A stretch of DNA of 9,338 bases from an uncultured Pseudomonadota bacterium (GTDB taxonomy: Bacteria > Myxococcota > UBA796). Below the pieces are notes generated by a model. The model had not been told where the DNA came from. It did no database searches and saw only the letters and a program-made list of their open reading frames with translations. The translations under genes were made by a program, and so were the position numbers. This document shows positions 1 to 6,716 of this stretch, piece by piece (within the stretch, counting starts at the first letter, position 1; each line of letters starts with the position of its first letter). The stretch covers positions 1 through 9,338 of the forward strand of contig CAJWHX010000106.1 of NCBI GenBank assembly GCA_913040875.1. The letters run 5' to 3'.

Positions 1-1949
1 GTATTAGCCGGAAACACCTCCACTTTTAAATTTCTTTTTAACGTCGGGGGTTCCTTTGTTCCATTAATAAAGATTGGAACAGAGGTACTGATTATTCCAA
101 GCAAAATAATGAACCCAAGGGTCATCTTGGGTACCTTGCCCCACAACCCTCCTGGAGAGAAGTCTTCCGAATCTGCAACCTGCCCCATCGTTTCATCTTT
201 CAAACTCACATTACCAGACTGAGCATCTTCAGTAACGGGAGATTCTAAGGTAGAGGCAAACGTCTCAATGGCCTCCAACATCTCTCTTGCCCTTTGATAT
301 CGCCTTTTTGGGTCTTCTTGAGTTGCCTTTTCATAAACCACCCTCAAGGCATCCGGAGAGTCCATCGGAAAAGCAGGGGCCCTTGTTGGCATTCTCGGGG
401 CACTACCCAACAGTGCACTCAATATCAATCCCGCGGCATAAATATCAGATTGGGCTGATGCTTTACCTTGAAACTGTTCCGGAGCCATCCAATCGTCTGA
501 CCCCATTCTAGAACTGGTATGTGTCGCTGTCAAGTTCCGTTTTTGATTGTCCTTGGCAATACCAAAATCAATCAAATATAACTGACCTGTCTCAGAAATC
601 ATAATGTTACTGGGCTTAATATCGCGATGCCAAACATCCGCATCATGAATATAAATCAACACATTCAATAGTTTCTTGATTAAGTGAATACTCTCAGAAA
701 CAGATAATTTCGAATACAACTTCAAGTGTTCTGATAAAGAATCCCCTCTGATCAATTCCATTTCAACAAACGGAGCTCCATCTGGCGTGATAGATCTTGT
801 GTAGACTTCGACAATCGATGGATGTTGTAACTTAGCTAGGGTCTCTGCTGCCCGCTCCATCCGTTTCCATTGACTTTTGTCACGAATATATTGTGAATTT
901 AAAATCTTCAAAGCACGAGGAAGTCCCAATGAATTTTTCACCTCGTATACCTGCCCCATTCCTCCTTTACCTAGCAAGCCAACAAACTCATACTGCCCAG
1001 CAAAATCCGACGGAAATACAGATGACATCGATTTGACGAACTCAATGTCCACCTCTGTTTCTTCAAGCAAATGCCAAGCCCCAGCATCCTTCAGATACTT
1101 TCGCCACTCAATCTTCATCCCGTCGATGTGCTGAAGCGGAATTTGTGATGCTCTGGTCAAGTAAATCGGATGAATATACTTTGGATCTTGGGCACCTGAT
1201 TTCTCTTCAAACCATAGATACTGTGGAACTCCATGTGATGTCTTTCGTTGGATGAGTGGAAATAGTGACAACATCTTCGTATAGTTTGAATCGAGAAACA
1301 TAGGGACACCCTCTAAGGGTTGTCTTTTACATCGCAACTCGACACCTTCATGTTCCTCTTCCCCACCCTTGGAAGCTCTCCAATAGGCTGAATAATACCC
1401 CTCTCTGGGTCTGGGTGTCACGTGCATAAACGTACCAAAGTGATAATTTCTCAAAAACTGAATACCGAGTAGCAATTGATCCAGTACCGGTTTGAGAATC
1501 TCCATCTGTTCAACAGCAGCATCCTTAGGTAAAAACATTACTCGGTGCGCATAATTATTCCTTTTATTAGGAAAAATAGTTTGAATCTCATCCCACCTTT
1601 CATCCTGAAAGAAGTCAACCAGTTCCACAAGAAATGGTTGTTTATTTTGAGCTATCATAAACCCGACAGTGGAGCGATTAAGGGCCAACAATTTGCCCAT
1701 GGAAGGCGGGTTTAGCATTTGAATCCATCGCTTGGTATCCTTTTCCGAAGCACCTTCTGCAATCGCATTGGAAACGTTCACGATTGCCAAAAATCGAAAA
1801 ATCCCTTCACCAAGCAACAATGCGAATGCATAACGGGCACTTGGACTGTCAGCAGAACGATACTTCCTATACAATCCAGACAAAGGATATGGTAACTCAT
1901 AACGGGCAATACTTCCTGTTAAACTAGGCTTTGTATTGTTGATTGCCAT
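1..1949 (-). CDS. Membrane-anchored Ser/Thr protein kinase with HEPN-like N-terminal region (C-terminus outside window)
   Basis: This is a Hanks-type Ser/Thr kinase that should phosphorylate cytoplasmic proteins and may signal across the membrane. At least 649 residues lie in the window and the 3' end is off the left edge. The kinase domain spans about 320-565. It has glycine loop GKGGMG (327-332), Lys348 in ALKIL, catalytic HRDIKPSN (441-448), DFG (461-463) and APE (489-491), so it looks active. A hydrophobic segment at about 609-628 follows a GK-rich stretch, which puts the kinase in the cytoplasm and the unseen C-terminus outside. Residues 1-318 are not kinase. The first part looks helical and contains RNNYAH (130-135), which fits the RX4H pattern of HEPN domains; I infer that likeness rather than recognise a family. 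The start is the only ATG after an in-frame TAA at 1992-1994. It is preceded by a run of eight G that must serve as the ribosome binding site. Kinase call is very sure; N-terminal role is unknown. Confidence 0.93.
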   Translation of the reverse strand, partial: MAINNTKPSLTGSIARYELPYPLSGLYRKYRSADSPSARYAFALLLGEGIFRFLAIVNVSNAIAEGASEKDTKRWIQMLNPPSMGKLLALNRSTVGFMIAQNKQPFLVELVDFFQDERWDEIQTIFPNKRNNYAHRVMFLPKDAAVEQMEILKPVLDQLLLGIQFLRNYHFGTFMHVTPRPREGYYSAYWRASKGGEEEHEGVELRCKRQPLEGVPMFLDSNYTKMLSLFPLIQRKTSHGVPQYLWFEEKSGAQDPKYIHPIYLTRASQIPLQHIDGMKIEWRKYLKDAGAWHLLEETEVDIEFVKSMSSVFPSDFAGQYEFVGLLGKGGMGQVYEVKNSLGLPRALKILNSQYIRDKSQWKRMERAAETLAKLQHPSIVEVYTRSITPDGAPFVEMELIRGDSLSEHLKLYSKLSVSESIHLIKKLLNVLIYIHDADVWHRDIKPSNIMISETGQLYLIDFGIAKDNQKRNLTATHTSSRMGSDDWMAPEQFQGKASAQSDIYAAGLILSALLGSAPRMPTRAPAFPMDSPDALRVVYEKATQEDPKRRYQRAREMLEAIETFASTLESPVTEDAQSGNVSLKDETMGQVADSEDFSPGGLWGKVPKMTLGFIILLGIISTSVPIFINGTKEPPTLKRNLKVEVFPAN

Positions 1950-1952
1950 GAT

Positions 1953-1960
1953 CCCCCCCC
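1953..1960 (-). promoter_or_regulatory. Eight-G tract acting as the kinase ribosome binding site
   Basis: Read on the minus strand, eight consecutive G lie three bases before the kinase ATG. No GGAGG-like sequence is nearby, so pairing of this run with the anti-Shine-Dalgarno is the only visible initiation signal. Homopolymers of this length can slip, which would change spacing to the start codon without altering the reading frame. Confidence 0.5.
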
Positions 1961-2066
1961 AACTTTTAATATTCGATATACATTCAAGTATTTAGCAAAT
2001 TACCATAAACCATTCAATGTATTTTATCATTAGGCAGGTATATTTACAGACATCGAATTAGGTTAC

Positions 2067-3338
2067 CTAAATCGTCACAATGGGAATCTCAGACCACCTT
2101 GTCGTATATCTAGGTGATCGTCGACGCTGCTGACCGTGCATTTGCCGAATGCTTTTCGGGGTCACTCCGACTGTTAAAGTTCCACGACCGAACTGCTGGT
2201 TCACACCATCTAGAATCTGCATCACTCGTGGGTCTGACGGCTGGGTAAATAGCGACAACTGTTGGATGCCGATGGGTTCAAAGTCCTGAGCACACAATGC
2301 GATTCGCTTTACACCGAATTCTAGTGTCTGGGACAACAATTCTGTACACATCACCCTAACCACACTCAATAATACCCGTGTATCATCAGTGGGCATCTCG
2401 AGTCCTCTCGATGTCCTCACCCACTTTCTACCTTCACTGTAACTGCCAGACAGAGATAGAGTCAATCGACCTGCACAAACTTCTTTTCGCCGTAATTTTC
2501 GAGACAATTCCTGTACAAAAGCAAATGTTCTTTCCTCTATACGATATGGACTCCACAGAGATTCAGGTAATGACCGACTGAAGATGACCGTTTGTGGTTT
2601 CGGTGGGGCTAGATTGAACTCGATGACGGACTCTCCCCACAGTTCAGTCCACGTTCTCCAGCCAGTGACTGTGAGCAATTTCCGTACCCATATACTGTCT
2701 GCCTGTGTAAAATCCCAAGCCGTTTCGATAGTGGCATCCAAAAGCTTGCGCTTAGAGGCACTACCGATGCCCCACACATCTCCCACATCTACCATTTTCA
2801 GGGCATCTATTCTGTCCAGTTCAGTACCGATGACAGACACCCCTTCAAATCCGAAGTGAGTGCGAGATAGCAATCCCTTCTTCGCCAGACGATTGGCTAC
2901 CTTCGCCAGTGTTTTGGTTGGAGCGACTCCAATCGACACTGGTATACCGACACTATTCCAAATGGTCTCACGAATCTGTGAGGCAATCTTAGCCAATCTC
3001 GTGATCGGAAAACCAGATAGATCGACAAAAGATTCATCGATAGAATAGACCTCCATATCCGGAACTATCGATTCAATGGTTTGCATCACCCGGTGAGAAA
3101 TGTCGCCATACAGTGTGTAATTAGAGGAGAACACCTGTATCTTGTGTAGATGAACGTGCTCTTTGATTTTAAAGAATGGCACTCCCATCGGTATACCGAG
3201 CGCTTTACTTTCATCTGAGCGAGCAATTACACAACCGTCATTATTGGATAATACTACAATCGGTTTACTGCGTAAGTCCGGACGGAATAGACGCTCACAA
3301 GAAGCGTAGAAATTGTTACAGTCAATCAGAGCAATCAT
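2067..3338 (-). CDS. umuC: DNA polymerase V catalytic subunit UmuC (Y-family translesion polymerase)
   Basis: This is the catalytic subunit of error-prone polymerase V, which bypasses template lesions after UmuD is cleaved to UmuD'. At 423 aa it is essentially the length of E. coli UmuC (422). The opening [16 protein letters not shown] carries the metal ligand Asp6 and steric-gate Tyr11. SIDES (99-103) supplies Asp101 and Glu102. The thumb and little-finger regions follow, and QLSLF (360-364) is a clear beta-clamp-binding motif. The C-terminus keeps the family's SPRYTTRW stretch (408-415). All catalytic residues are present, so it should be functional. It starts 11 bases after the umuD stop, with only a weak purine-rich AAACCGAA before its ATG, so it is probably translated by coupling to umuD from the same SOS promoter. 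It ends in TAG. Confidence 0.97.
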   Translation of the reverse strand: MIALIDCNNFYASCERLFRPDLRSKPIVVLSNNDGCVIARSDESKALGIPMGVPFFKIKEHVHLHKIQVFSSNYTLYGDISHRVMQTIESIVPDMEVYSIDESFVDLSGFPITRLAKIASQIRETIWNSVGIPVSIGVAPTKTLAKVANRLAKKGLLSRTHFGFEGVSVIGTELDRIDALKMVDVGDVWGIGSASKRKLLDATIETAWDFTQADSIWVRKLLTVTGWRTWTELWGESVIEFNLAPPKPQTVIFSRSLPESLWSPYRIEERTFAFVQELSRKLRRKEVCAGRLTLSLSGSYSEGRKWVRTSRGLEMPTDDTRVLLSVVRVMCTELLSQTLEFGVKRIALCAQDFEPIGIQQLSLFTQPSDPRVMQILDGVNQQFGRGTLTVGVTPKSIRQMHGQQRRRSPRYTTRWSEIPIVTI

Positions 3339-3349
3339 TTCGGTTTACT

Positions 3350-3823
3350 CTAGCCTTCGTCCACAGGTCGACCGGTGCAAGAATGGATAGCGTACCGAAC
3401 CACACCCCACACTTCCCAGTCCATATGCTCACTGAGGTGTATACTTGGATAGGATGGATTTTCAGCTTGTAAAATGAGTTTACCGCCCTGTTTCATCCAT
3501 CGCTTGATGGTAAACTCCCCTTCGACGATGGCCAACACAATGTCTCGATTATTGGGTCTCTCCCCTCTCTCCACAACAATCAGGTCTCCATCTAGGATGC
3601 CTGCATCTCGCATAGAGTCTCCTTTCACACGCACAAAGAAGGTCGATGTCGGTTGCCGAATCAACAGTTCATTGAGGTCAAGAACCTTATCGATGCTTCC
3701 CTCTGCTGGAGATGGAAAACCAGCAGATACCGTCGAAACCATCAGTGGTAAAGAAACATACGACAGTTTATCCAAGGGCGCACACGGCAAGATTTCCAAA
3801 ACGTTGTTGTACTTGTATGACAT
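3350..3823 (-). CDS. umuD: DNA polymerase V accessory subunit UmuD (LexA-like self-cleaving protease)
   Basis: This is the regulatory subunit of polymerase V, an S24 LexA-family protein that cleaves itself on RecA filaments and then joins UmuC as UmuD'2C. With the chosen start it has 157 residues. The cleavage site is Ala34-Gly35 in SAGFPSPAEG, the nucleophile is Ser70 in KGDSMRD, and the general base is Lys107 in EFTIKRW. The spacings cleavage-Ser (35) and Ser-Lys (37) equal those of E. coli UmuD (Gly25, Ser60, Lys97). The reading frame stays open 60 codons further upstream, to an ATG at 4003. The internal ATG at 3823 is preferred because it has GGAG five bases upstream and an SOS promoter just before that; the longer form would be translated across this promoter. 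It is the first gene of the umuDC operon. Confidence 0.95.
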   Translation of the reverse strand: MSYKYNNVLEILPCAPLDKLSYVSLPLMVSTVSAGFPSPAEGSIDKVLDLNELLIRQPTSTFFVRVKGDSMRDAGILDGDLIVVERGERPNNRDIVLAIVEGEFTIKRWMKQGGKLILQAENPSYPSIHLSEHMDWEVWGVVRYAIHSCTGRPVDEG

Positions 3824-3828
3824 AAGAA

Positions 3829-3832
3829 CTCC
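3829..3832 (-). promoter_or_regulatory. Ribosome binding site that sets the umuD start
   Basis: GGAG on the minus strand sits five bases before the ATG at 3823. It lies downstream of the predicted transcription start, whereas the upstream in-frame ATG at 4003 lies before the promoter. Confidence 0.8.
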
Positions 3833-3845
3833 ATCTATGACATAC

Positions 3846-3874
3846 AGTATACTGAACATGTGTTCATATTGCAA
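3846..3874 (-). promoter_or_regulatory. Sigma-70-type promoter of umuDC
   Basis: On the minus strand a -35 hexamer TTGCAA (3874-3869) and a -10 hexamer TATACT (3851-3846) are separated by exactly 17 bases. They match the consensus at four and five of six positions respectively. Transcription should start near 3839, giving a leader of about 16 bases that contains the GGAG of umuD. The spacer contains the LexA-type operator, so repressor binding would block RNA polymerase directly. Confidence 0.8.
3853..3866. promoter_or_regulatory. LexA-type SOS box (GAAC-N4-GTTC) of umuDC
   Basis: The plus strand reads TGAACATGTGTTCA, a palindrome with arms TGAAC and GTTCA around four bases. The core fits the Bacillus-type LexA consensus GAACRNRYGTTC when read on the minus strand (GAACACATGTTC). 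It lies wholly within the 17-bp spacer of the umuDC promoter, upstream of a gene pair that is SOS-controlled wherever studied. No lexA gene is in the window, so the match to the host LexA is inferred. Confidence 0.82.
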
Positions 3875-4033
3875 CTCATTTTTCATCCGTGACAAAACTG
3901 CGCAGTCGCTTTGATAGACATCGTCATCAAAGTCCATACCACGAACGCTCAGATCATTGGCACTTGTTAAGGCACAACCCAAGATGTACCGAAGGACAAC
4001 CACCTCACAGTGTTTGCCCGTTCAATGTGGTGC

Positions 4034-4774
4034 CTATTCAGTCTCACCTTCTTGGGGACTTTCTACATTTTCCTGATCCTCTTCTAGAGTCGCTTCGGCA
4101 TCTGTATTCGAACTGGACTCATCTATCTGGGTTCCGTATTTGGAAAGATAGTCTTGAATATCTTTGAGTACACCAACTTCCTGACCTTGCATATTCATTT
4201 GTTTCAGTTTGATTGAATACGACTCCATAGAGTCTTTGTCTGTCCCAGTGATTAAGACAATCTCGGAACTAAGCATCTCTCGCTTAGCCTCTGAAATATC
4301 AGACCACATCACCGTAAACCCCTCATCTGTACCCAGTTCCATATCCAAAACCTTTATGCCTTGTGGTGTCAATACAATTTCATCATTTCTATTCGCAAAA
4401 TACTTCAAGCTTGCAAAGACGATTGAAAGGATGTTGAACCCGATATATGCAAGCCCAAAGTTGTAATCACCATCAGATATATCTGGTAATGCTACCAAAT
4501 ACTGGTACAAATATCCCACAACCCCAAATCCAAAGAGGAGGTTTAAATACAACGGCCACTCTTTTGGATTGTACGTTATCGAATTTTCCGCCTCATCGAC
4601 CACACGAGATTTGGAAAGTATCAAGACAGGAAGCGCAACCAAAAACGAAACAACAAAAGTGTATACCAAGACCCACCCAAACAGATGCCAGAGTTGCAGC
4701 CAAAAGTACACTATTCCAACTACAAATAAAACGATTATACTCAATCCGAGAACACCAGTAAATAACGCTTTCAT
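4034..4774 (-). CDS. Four-TM membrane protein with PH-like cytoplasmic domain and acidic tail
   Basis: I do not recognise a named family. The 246-aa protein has four hydrophobic segments at about 5-27, 31-54, 75-95 and 107-126. A soluble region follows at about 128-213, with the pattern of small bacterial PH-like domains: DEIVLTPQGIKVLD, then MWSDISEAK, then alternating beta stretches and a closing helix KDIQDYLSKYG. The last 30 residues are strongly acidic and Ser/Glu-rich (217-246), probably disordered. An even number of TM segments puts both ends on the same side, most likely the cytoplasm. The start is well supported by AAGGAG five bases upstream. It is 129 bp downstream of the 132-aa gene and 210 bp upstream of umuD. 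Because umuD has its own SOS promoter, this gene is probably outside that operon. Function unknown; stop codon TAG. Confidence 0.85.
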   Translation of the reverse strand: MKALFTGVLGLSIIVLFVVGIVYFWLQLWHLFGWVLVYTFVVSFLVALPVLILSKSRVVDEAENSITYNPKEWPLYLNLLFGFGVVGYLYQYLVALPDISDGDYNFGLAYIGFNILSIVFASLKYFANRNDEIVLTPQGIKVLDMELGTDEGFTVMWSDISEAKREMLSSEIVLITGTDKDSMESYSIKLKQMNMQGQEVGVLKDIQDYLSKYGTQIDESSSNTDAEATLEEDQENVESPQEGETE

Positions 4775-4779
4775 AACTT

Positions 4780-4785
4780 CTCCTT
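4780..4785 (-). promoter_or_regulatory. Strong ribosome binding site of the four-TM protein
   Basis: AAGGAG on the minus strand is five bases before the ATG at 4774, an almost ideal Shine-Dalgarno that fixes the start. Confidence 0.8.
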
Positions 4786-4903
4786 ATCGAACGCATTGTA
4801 ATATTCATTCTATCAAATCACCTACGAATCTTATCACATACAAATAGGATTTAATATACAGATCTCTCGAACTAGAGGGTAAACGTATCGACGGATATAA
4901 GTC

Positions 4904-5302
4904 TCAATAGCAATCAATCAAATAAGTCATCACCTTTGAACACACACCTTCTTCTTGAGCAAACCAAATCGAAGGCAACCTCGGCAGTCGCTCCAGCATC
5001 AGATTCCCACGTCTGTCTCCATGAAACCAATATGTTCCCACTCTCGCCACAAAGCAAACCATCTGATGGTGGTCGGACTTGGTAAGCGACTGATGAACCT
5101 CCACAACCGAACGGGCAATGTTCACATGACCACAATCGATGGTGCCTATACCTTCTGGATACACCACTTCCAATTGTGCAAAGGTGCACCAACGCCCCTC
5201 ACGATGGAGATACCGAGCCTTGAACAACATCGGAGCGACATCTGTTTTCGGCTTTAGAGCAAGCAGTTCATCCCGGCGATATCTGGATTGTCTTCGAGAC
5301 AT
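4904..5302 (-). CDS. Unrecognised 132-aa basic protein
   Basis: No family is recognised. The predicted product has a very basic start (MSRRQSRYRR, residues 1-10). A mixed alpha/beta-looking body follows, with Cys and His scattered through it (CGH near 57-59, SDHHQ near 75-79, and Cys near 121 and 131) but without a regular metal-binding pattern. There is no signal peptide and no membrane segment, so it is probably cytoplasmic. GAG lies five bases before the ATG. It is the first minus-strand gene of the left arm, diverging from the LRR array across 76 bp, and is followed 129 bp later by the four-TM gene. An alternative minus-strand frame overlaps it (5192-4914), but that one lacks a good start. 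The frame choice rests on length, ribosome binding site and position, so confidence is moderate. Confidence 0.65.
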   Translation of the reverse strand: MSRRQSRYRRDELLALKPKTDVAPMLFKARYLHREGRWCTFAQLEVVYPEGIGTIDCGHVNIARSVVEVHQSLTKSDHHQMVCFVARVGTYWFHGDRRGNLMLERLPRLPSIWFAQEEGVCSKVMTYLIDCY

Positions 5303-5378
5303 GTATACTCATTATTGATGTGGTATGAAATACATACTGTATCGTGGCACTTAAGAAATAACATCTCCGGAGATTGGT
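5303..5378. promoter_or_regulatory. Divergent intergenic region with inverted repeats
   Basis: This 76-bp gap separates the minus-strand left arm from the plus-strand LRR array and should hold promoters for both directions. It contains the inverted repeat GTATG-AAATA-CATAC (5323-5337), overlapped by ATACTGTAT (5334-5342), a 9-mer also found on the minus strand at the umuD promoter. It ends in the perfect palindrome ATCTCCGGAGAT (5363-5374), which contains the LRR gene's ribosome binding site. I cannot assign a convincing -35/-10 pair in either direction. The role as a shared regulatory region is inferred from position. Confidence 0.4.
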
Positions 5379-5576
5379 ATGGCGTTAACGCAGGATCAGA
5401 TTTCAAAATTGGTCGATTTGCTACGATCTAACGAACAAGAATTCGTGCAACAAGGCATGATGTTGACTGAAACTCTGATTCAGGACCCCTCGGAGTTCTC
5501 CTATTTTTTCAAGGATCTAACAACACAGCCTGTACCTCAAAACCCCTCGTTTCAGAGTATCCAACAGATATTTTAG
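5379..5576 (+). CDS. N-terminal leader fragment of LRR protein 1, ended by an in-frame TAG
   Basis: This is a 65-residue reading frame with a strong start (GGAG six bases before ATG). It is not a stand-alone family. It matches the helical leader of the two downstream LRR paralogues: a basic/hydrophobic helix KLVDLLRSN, then QGMMLTETLIQDPSEF, then an FF-containing helix. The paralogue counterparts are KITTLFANE...DSEEDF and KIADIMKSP...TPDEF. The TAG at codon 66 falls just after IQQIF, aligned with TWVFE and ISIFS in the paralogues. Reading continues open in the same frame for 361 more codons straight into the LRR body. It is therefore best read as the front of a nonsense-interrupted gene, although a short leader peptide could still be made. 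Confidence 0.65.
   Translation: MALTQDQISKLVDLLRSNEQEFVQQGMMLTETLIQDPSEFSYFFKDLTTQPVPQNPSFQSIQQIF
5574..5576 (+). other. In-frame TAG splitting LRR gene 1
   Basis: The codon after Phe65 is TAG; frame and homology continue directly on the other side. One base change from GAG, CAG, AAG or TCG would produce it. TAG also ends umuC, umuD and the four-TM gene here, so it is a genuine stop in this organism. Confidence 0.75.
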
Positions 5577-5627
5577 CAAGTACAAATCGATGACCTCAGA
5601 ATCTTTCGCTACACTACAAGAACGCTG

Positions 5628-6662
5628 TTGAGCTGCTGGAGTCTGGGAATGCTCGCTCAATGGAATCCCAAGATCGTAGAGGAAACGACAACACTCACAC
5701 TATCAAGTTCACACCTCTGTACCCTTCCATCAACTCTTCAACATCTCACTAAATTACAATCTCTCGACCTACGCCACAATCGTCTCCAAACCTTATCAAC
5801 GTGGCTGGGAGATTTAACCGAACTGAAAGAGCTGAACGTCTCAAATAATCCTTTACGTTCACTACCGACCAACCTCCGTACATTACATATTGATGATAAT
5901 CAGTGGAGTAATCTTCAGACGGATCTTTGGTCATTGACTTCGTTAAGACACTTGGACCTGCGAGAATGTACCATCAACCGTATCCCATGGATGATACAAA
6001 ATCTTATAGAACTCAGAACACTACTCGTTGCCCACAACACCCCTCCACCACGAAGAGACCATCTGTCATCCCTTCAATTGTTACAACAACGAAAGGAACT
6101 TGCTAAAAGGTGTACCTACCTTCCCTATTCTCTATTTGACTTACCTCATCTCGAAATACTCGAACTCCGACTCTATACCTACTCACTAGACTGGCTCGAA
6201 CGATTGGAACACCACAGTAAGAAGTTTATCGATTTGATGCTGCAAACGGATAGTGGTACCATCCAATCTACAGCCATCATAGAGAATGTATTTCCGAATT
6301 CTGAGCAGGCATTATGGGCACTGGGAGAGATCGTACAATGGAATGTTCATCTACAGTCAAGCATCAATGAGTTGGATCTGACTGGGACACAGATGCTTGA
6401 GTTACCCAGAGGAATCACACATCTAGACAATCTATCACACTTAAATCTATCCGATAACCATCTAAGCGAACTCCCCGAATGGCTAATGGACATACCATCA
6501 CTCAAAGTATTGATAGTCAGCAACAATCCGATATCTATTCTACCGACATTTTTGGAAGACATGACCAATCTAGAAGAGATTCACCTGGATGGTACCAACA
6601 TTGATACCGAGAATCGAATTTGGTTGGAGGCTTTAATGTCACATTGTGAGCTGTACTTTTGA
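5628..6662 (+). CDS. LRR protein 1 body (two LRR blocks), separated from its leader by the TAG
   Basis: This is the downstream part of the split gene, in the same frame as the leader. It begins with the linker motif WSLGMLAQWNP (5637-5669). An LRR block of about six 23-residue-type units follows, one of them shortened, with the form LxxLxLxxNxLxxLP. A helical spacer with WLERLEHHSKK comes next, then a second linker motif WALGEIVQWN (6315-6344) and three more LRR units plus a C-terminal cap. There is no signal peptide or membrane segment, so if made it would be a cytoplasmic protein-binding scaffold. The listed start is a TTG at 5628. An in-frame ATG at 5649 has GGAG seven bases upstream and would give 337 residues, so separate translation is possible. 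That ATG cuts into the linker motif, which suggests the ancestral protein began at 5379. Confidence 0.7.
   Translation: MSCWSLGMLAQWNPKIVEETTTLTLSSSHLCTLPSTLQHLTKLQSLDLRHNRLQTLSTWLGDLTELKELNVSNNPLRSLPTNLRTLHIDDNQWSNLQTDLWSLTSLRHLDLRECTINRIPWMIQNLIELRTLLVAHNTPPPRRDHLSSLQLLQQRKELAKRCTYLPYSLFDLPHLEILELRLYTYSLDWLERLEHHSKKFIDLMLQTDSGTIQSTAIIENVFPNSEQALWALGEIVQWNVHLQSSINELDLTGTQMLELPRGITHLDNLSHLNLSDNHLSELPEWLMDIPSLKVLIVSNNPISILPTFLEDMTNLEEIHLDGTNIDTENRIWLEALMSHCELYF
5638..5641 (+). promoter_or_regulatory. Possible internal ribosome binding site in LRR gene 1
   Basis: GGAG seven bases before the in-frame ATG at 5649 could allow reinitiation after the TAG at 5574. It may be chance, because it lies in coding sequence for the conserved WSLG motif. 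Confidence 0.3.
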
Positions 6663-6691
6663 TCTACATCTCTCGCATCTGTATATATAAA
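6663..6691 (+). promoter_or_regulatory. Candidate promoter of LRR gene 2
   Basis: TCTACA (6663-6668) and TATAAA (6686-6691) are 17 bases apart, matching four and five of six consensus positions. Transcription would start near 6698, about 19 bases before the ATG. The region is AT-rich, so chance matches are likely. Co-transcription with LRR gene 1 across the 54-bp gap is the alternative. Confidence 0.3.
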
Positions 6692-6716
6692 TTATCATCC
6701 TATCACCGAGTTCATC

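Noticed and set aside
287..1134. Plus-strand reading frames at 287-511 and 877-1134
   Set aside because: They are antisense to the kinase, whose catalytic motifs are read across the same bases.
2058..2070. TTAGGT-T-ACCTAA inverted repeat over the umuC stop, as a terminator
   Set aside because: A one-base loop cannot form a hairpin, the stem is only six AT-rich pairs, and there is no T tract. Probably chance.
2378..3472. Plus-strand reading frames opposite umuC and the end of umuD
   Set aside because: They are shadows of the well-supported umuDC frames, with no recognisable protein features.
3824..4003. N-terminal extension of umuD to an upstream in-frame ATG at 4003 (217-aa form)
   Set aside because: The extra 60 residues have no counterpart in UmuD, and the promoter and SOS box lie inside them. 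The ATG at 3823 has a good ribosome binding site.
4001..4032. CACCTCACA / TGTGGTG inverted repeat after the four-TM gene, as a terminator
   Set aside because: The stem is bulged with a 16-base loop and no T run follows on the minus strand.
4864..4877. CTCT...AGAG stem between the 132-aa and four-TM genes
   Set aside because: It is only four base pairs with no T run, too weak to call.
5574..5576. TAG recoded as an amino acid
   Set aside because: umuC, umuD and the four-TM gene all terminate at TAG at the expected family or domain ends, so TAG is an ordinary stop here.
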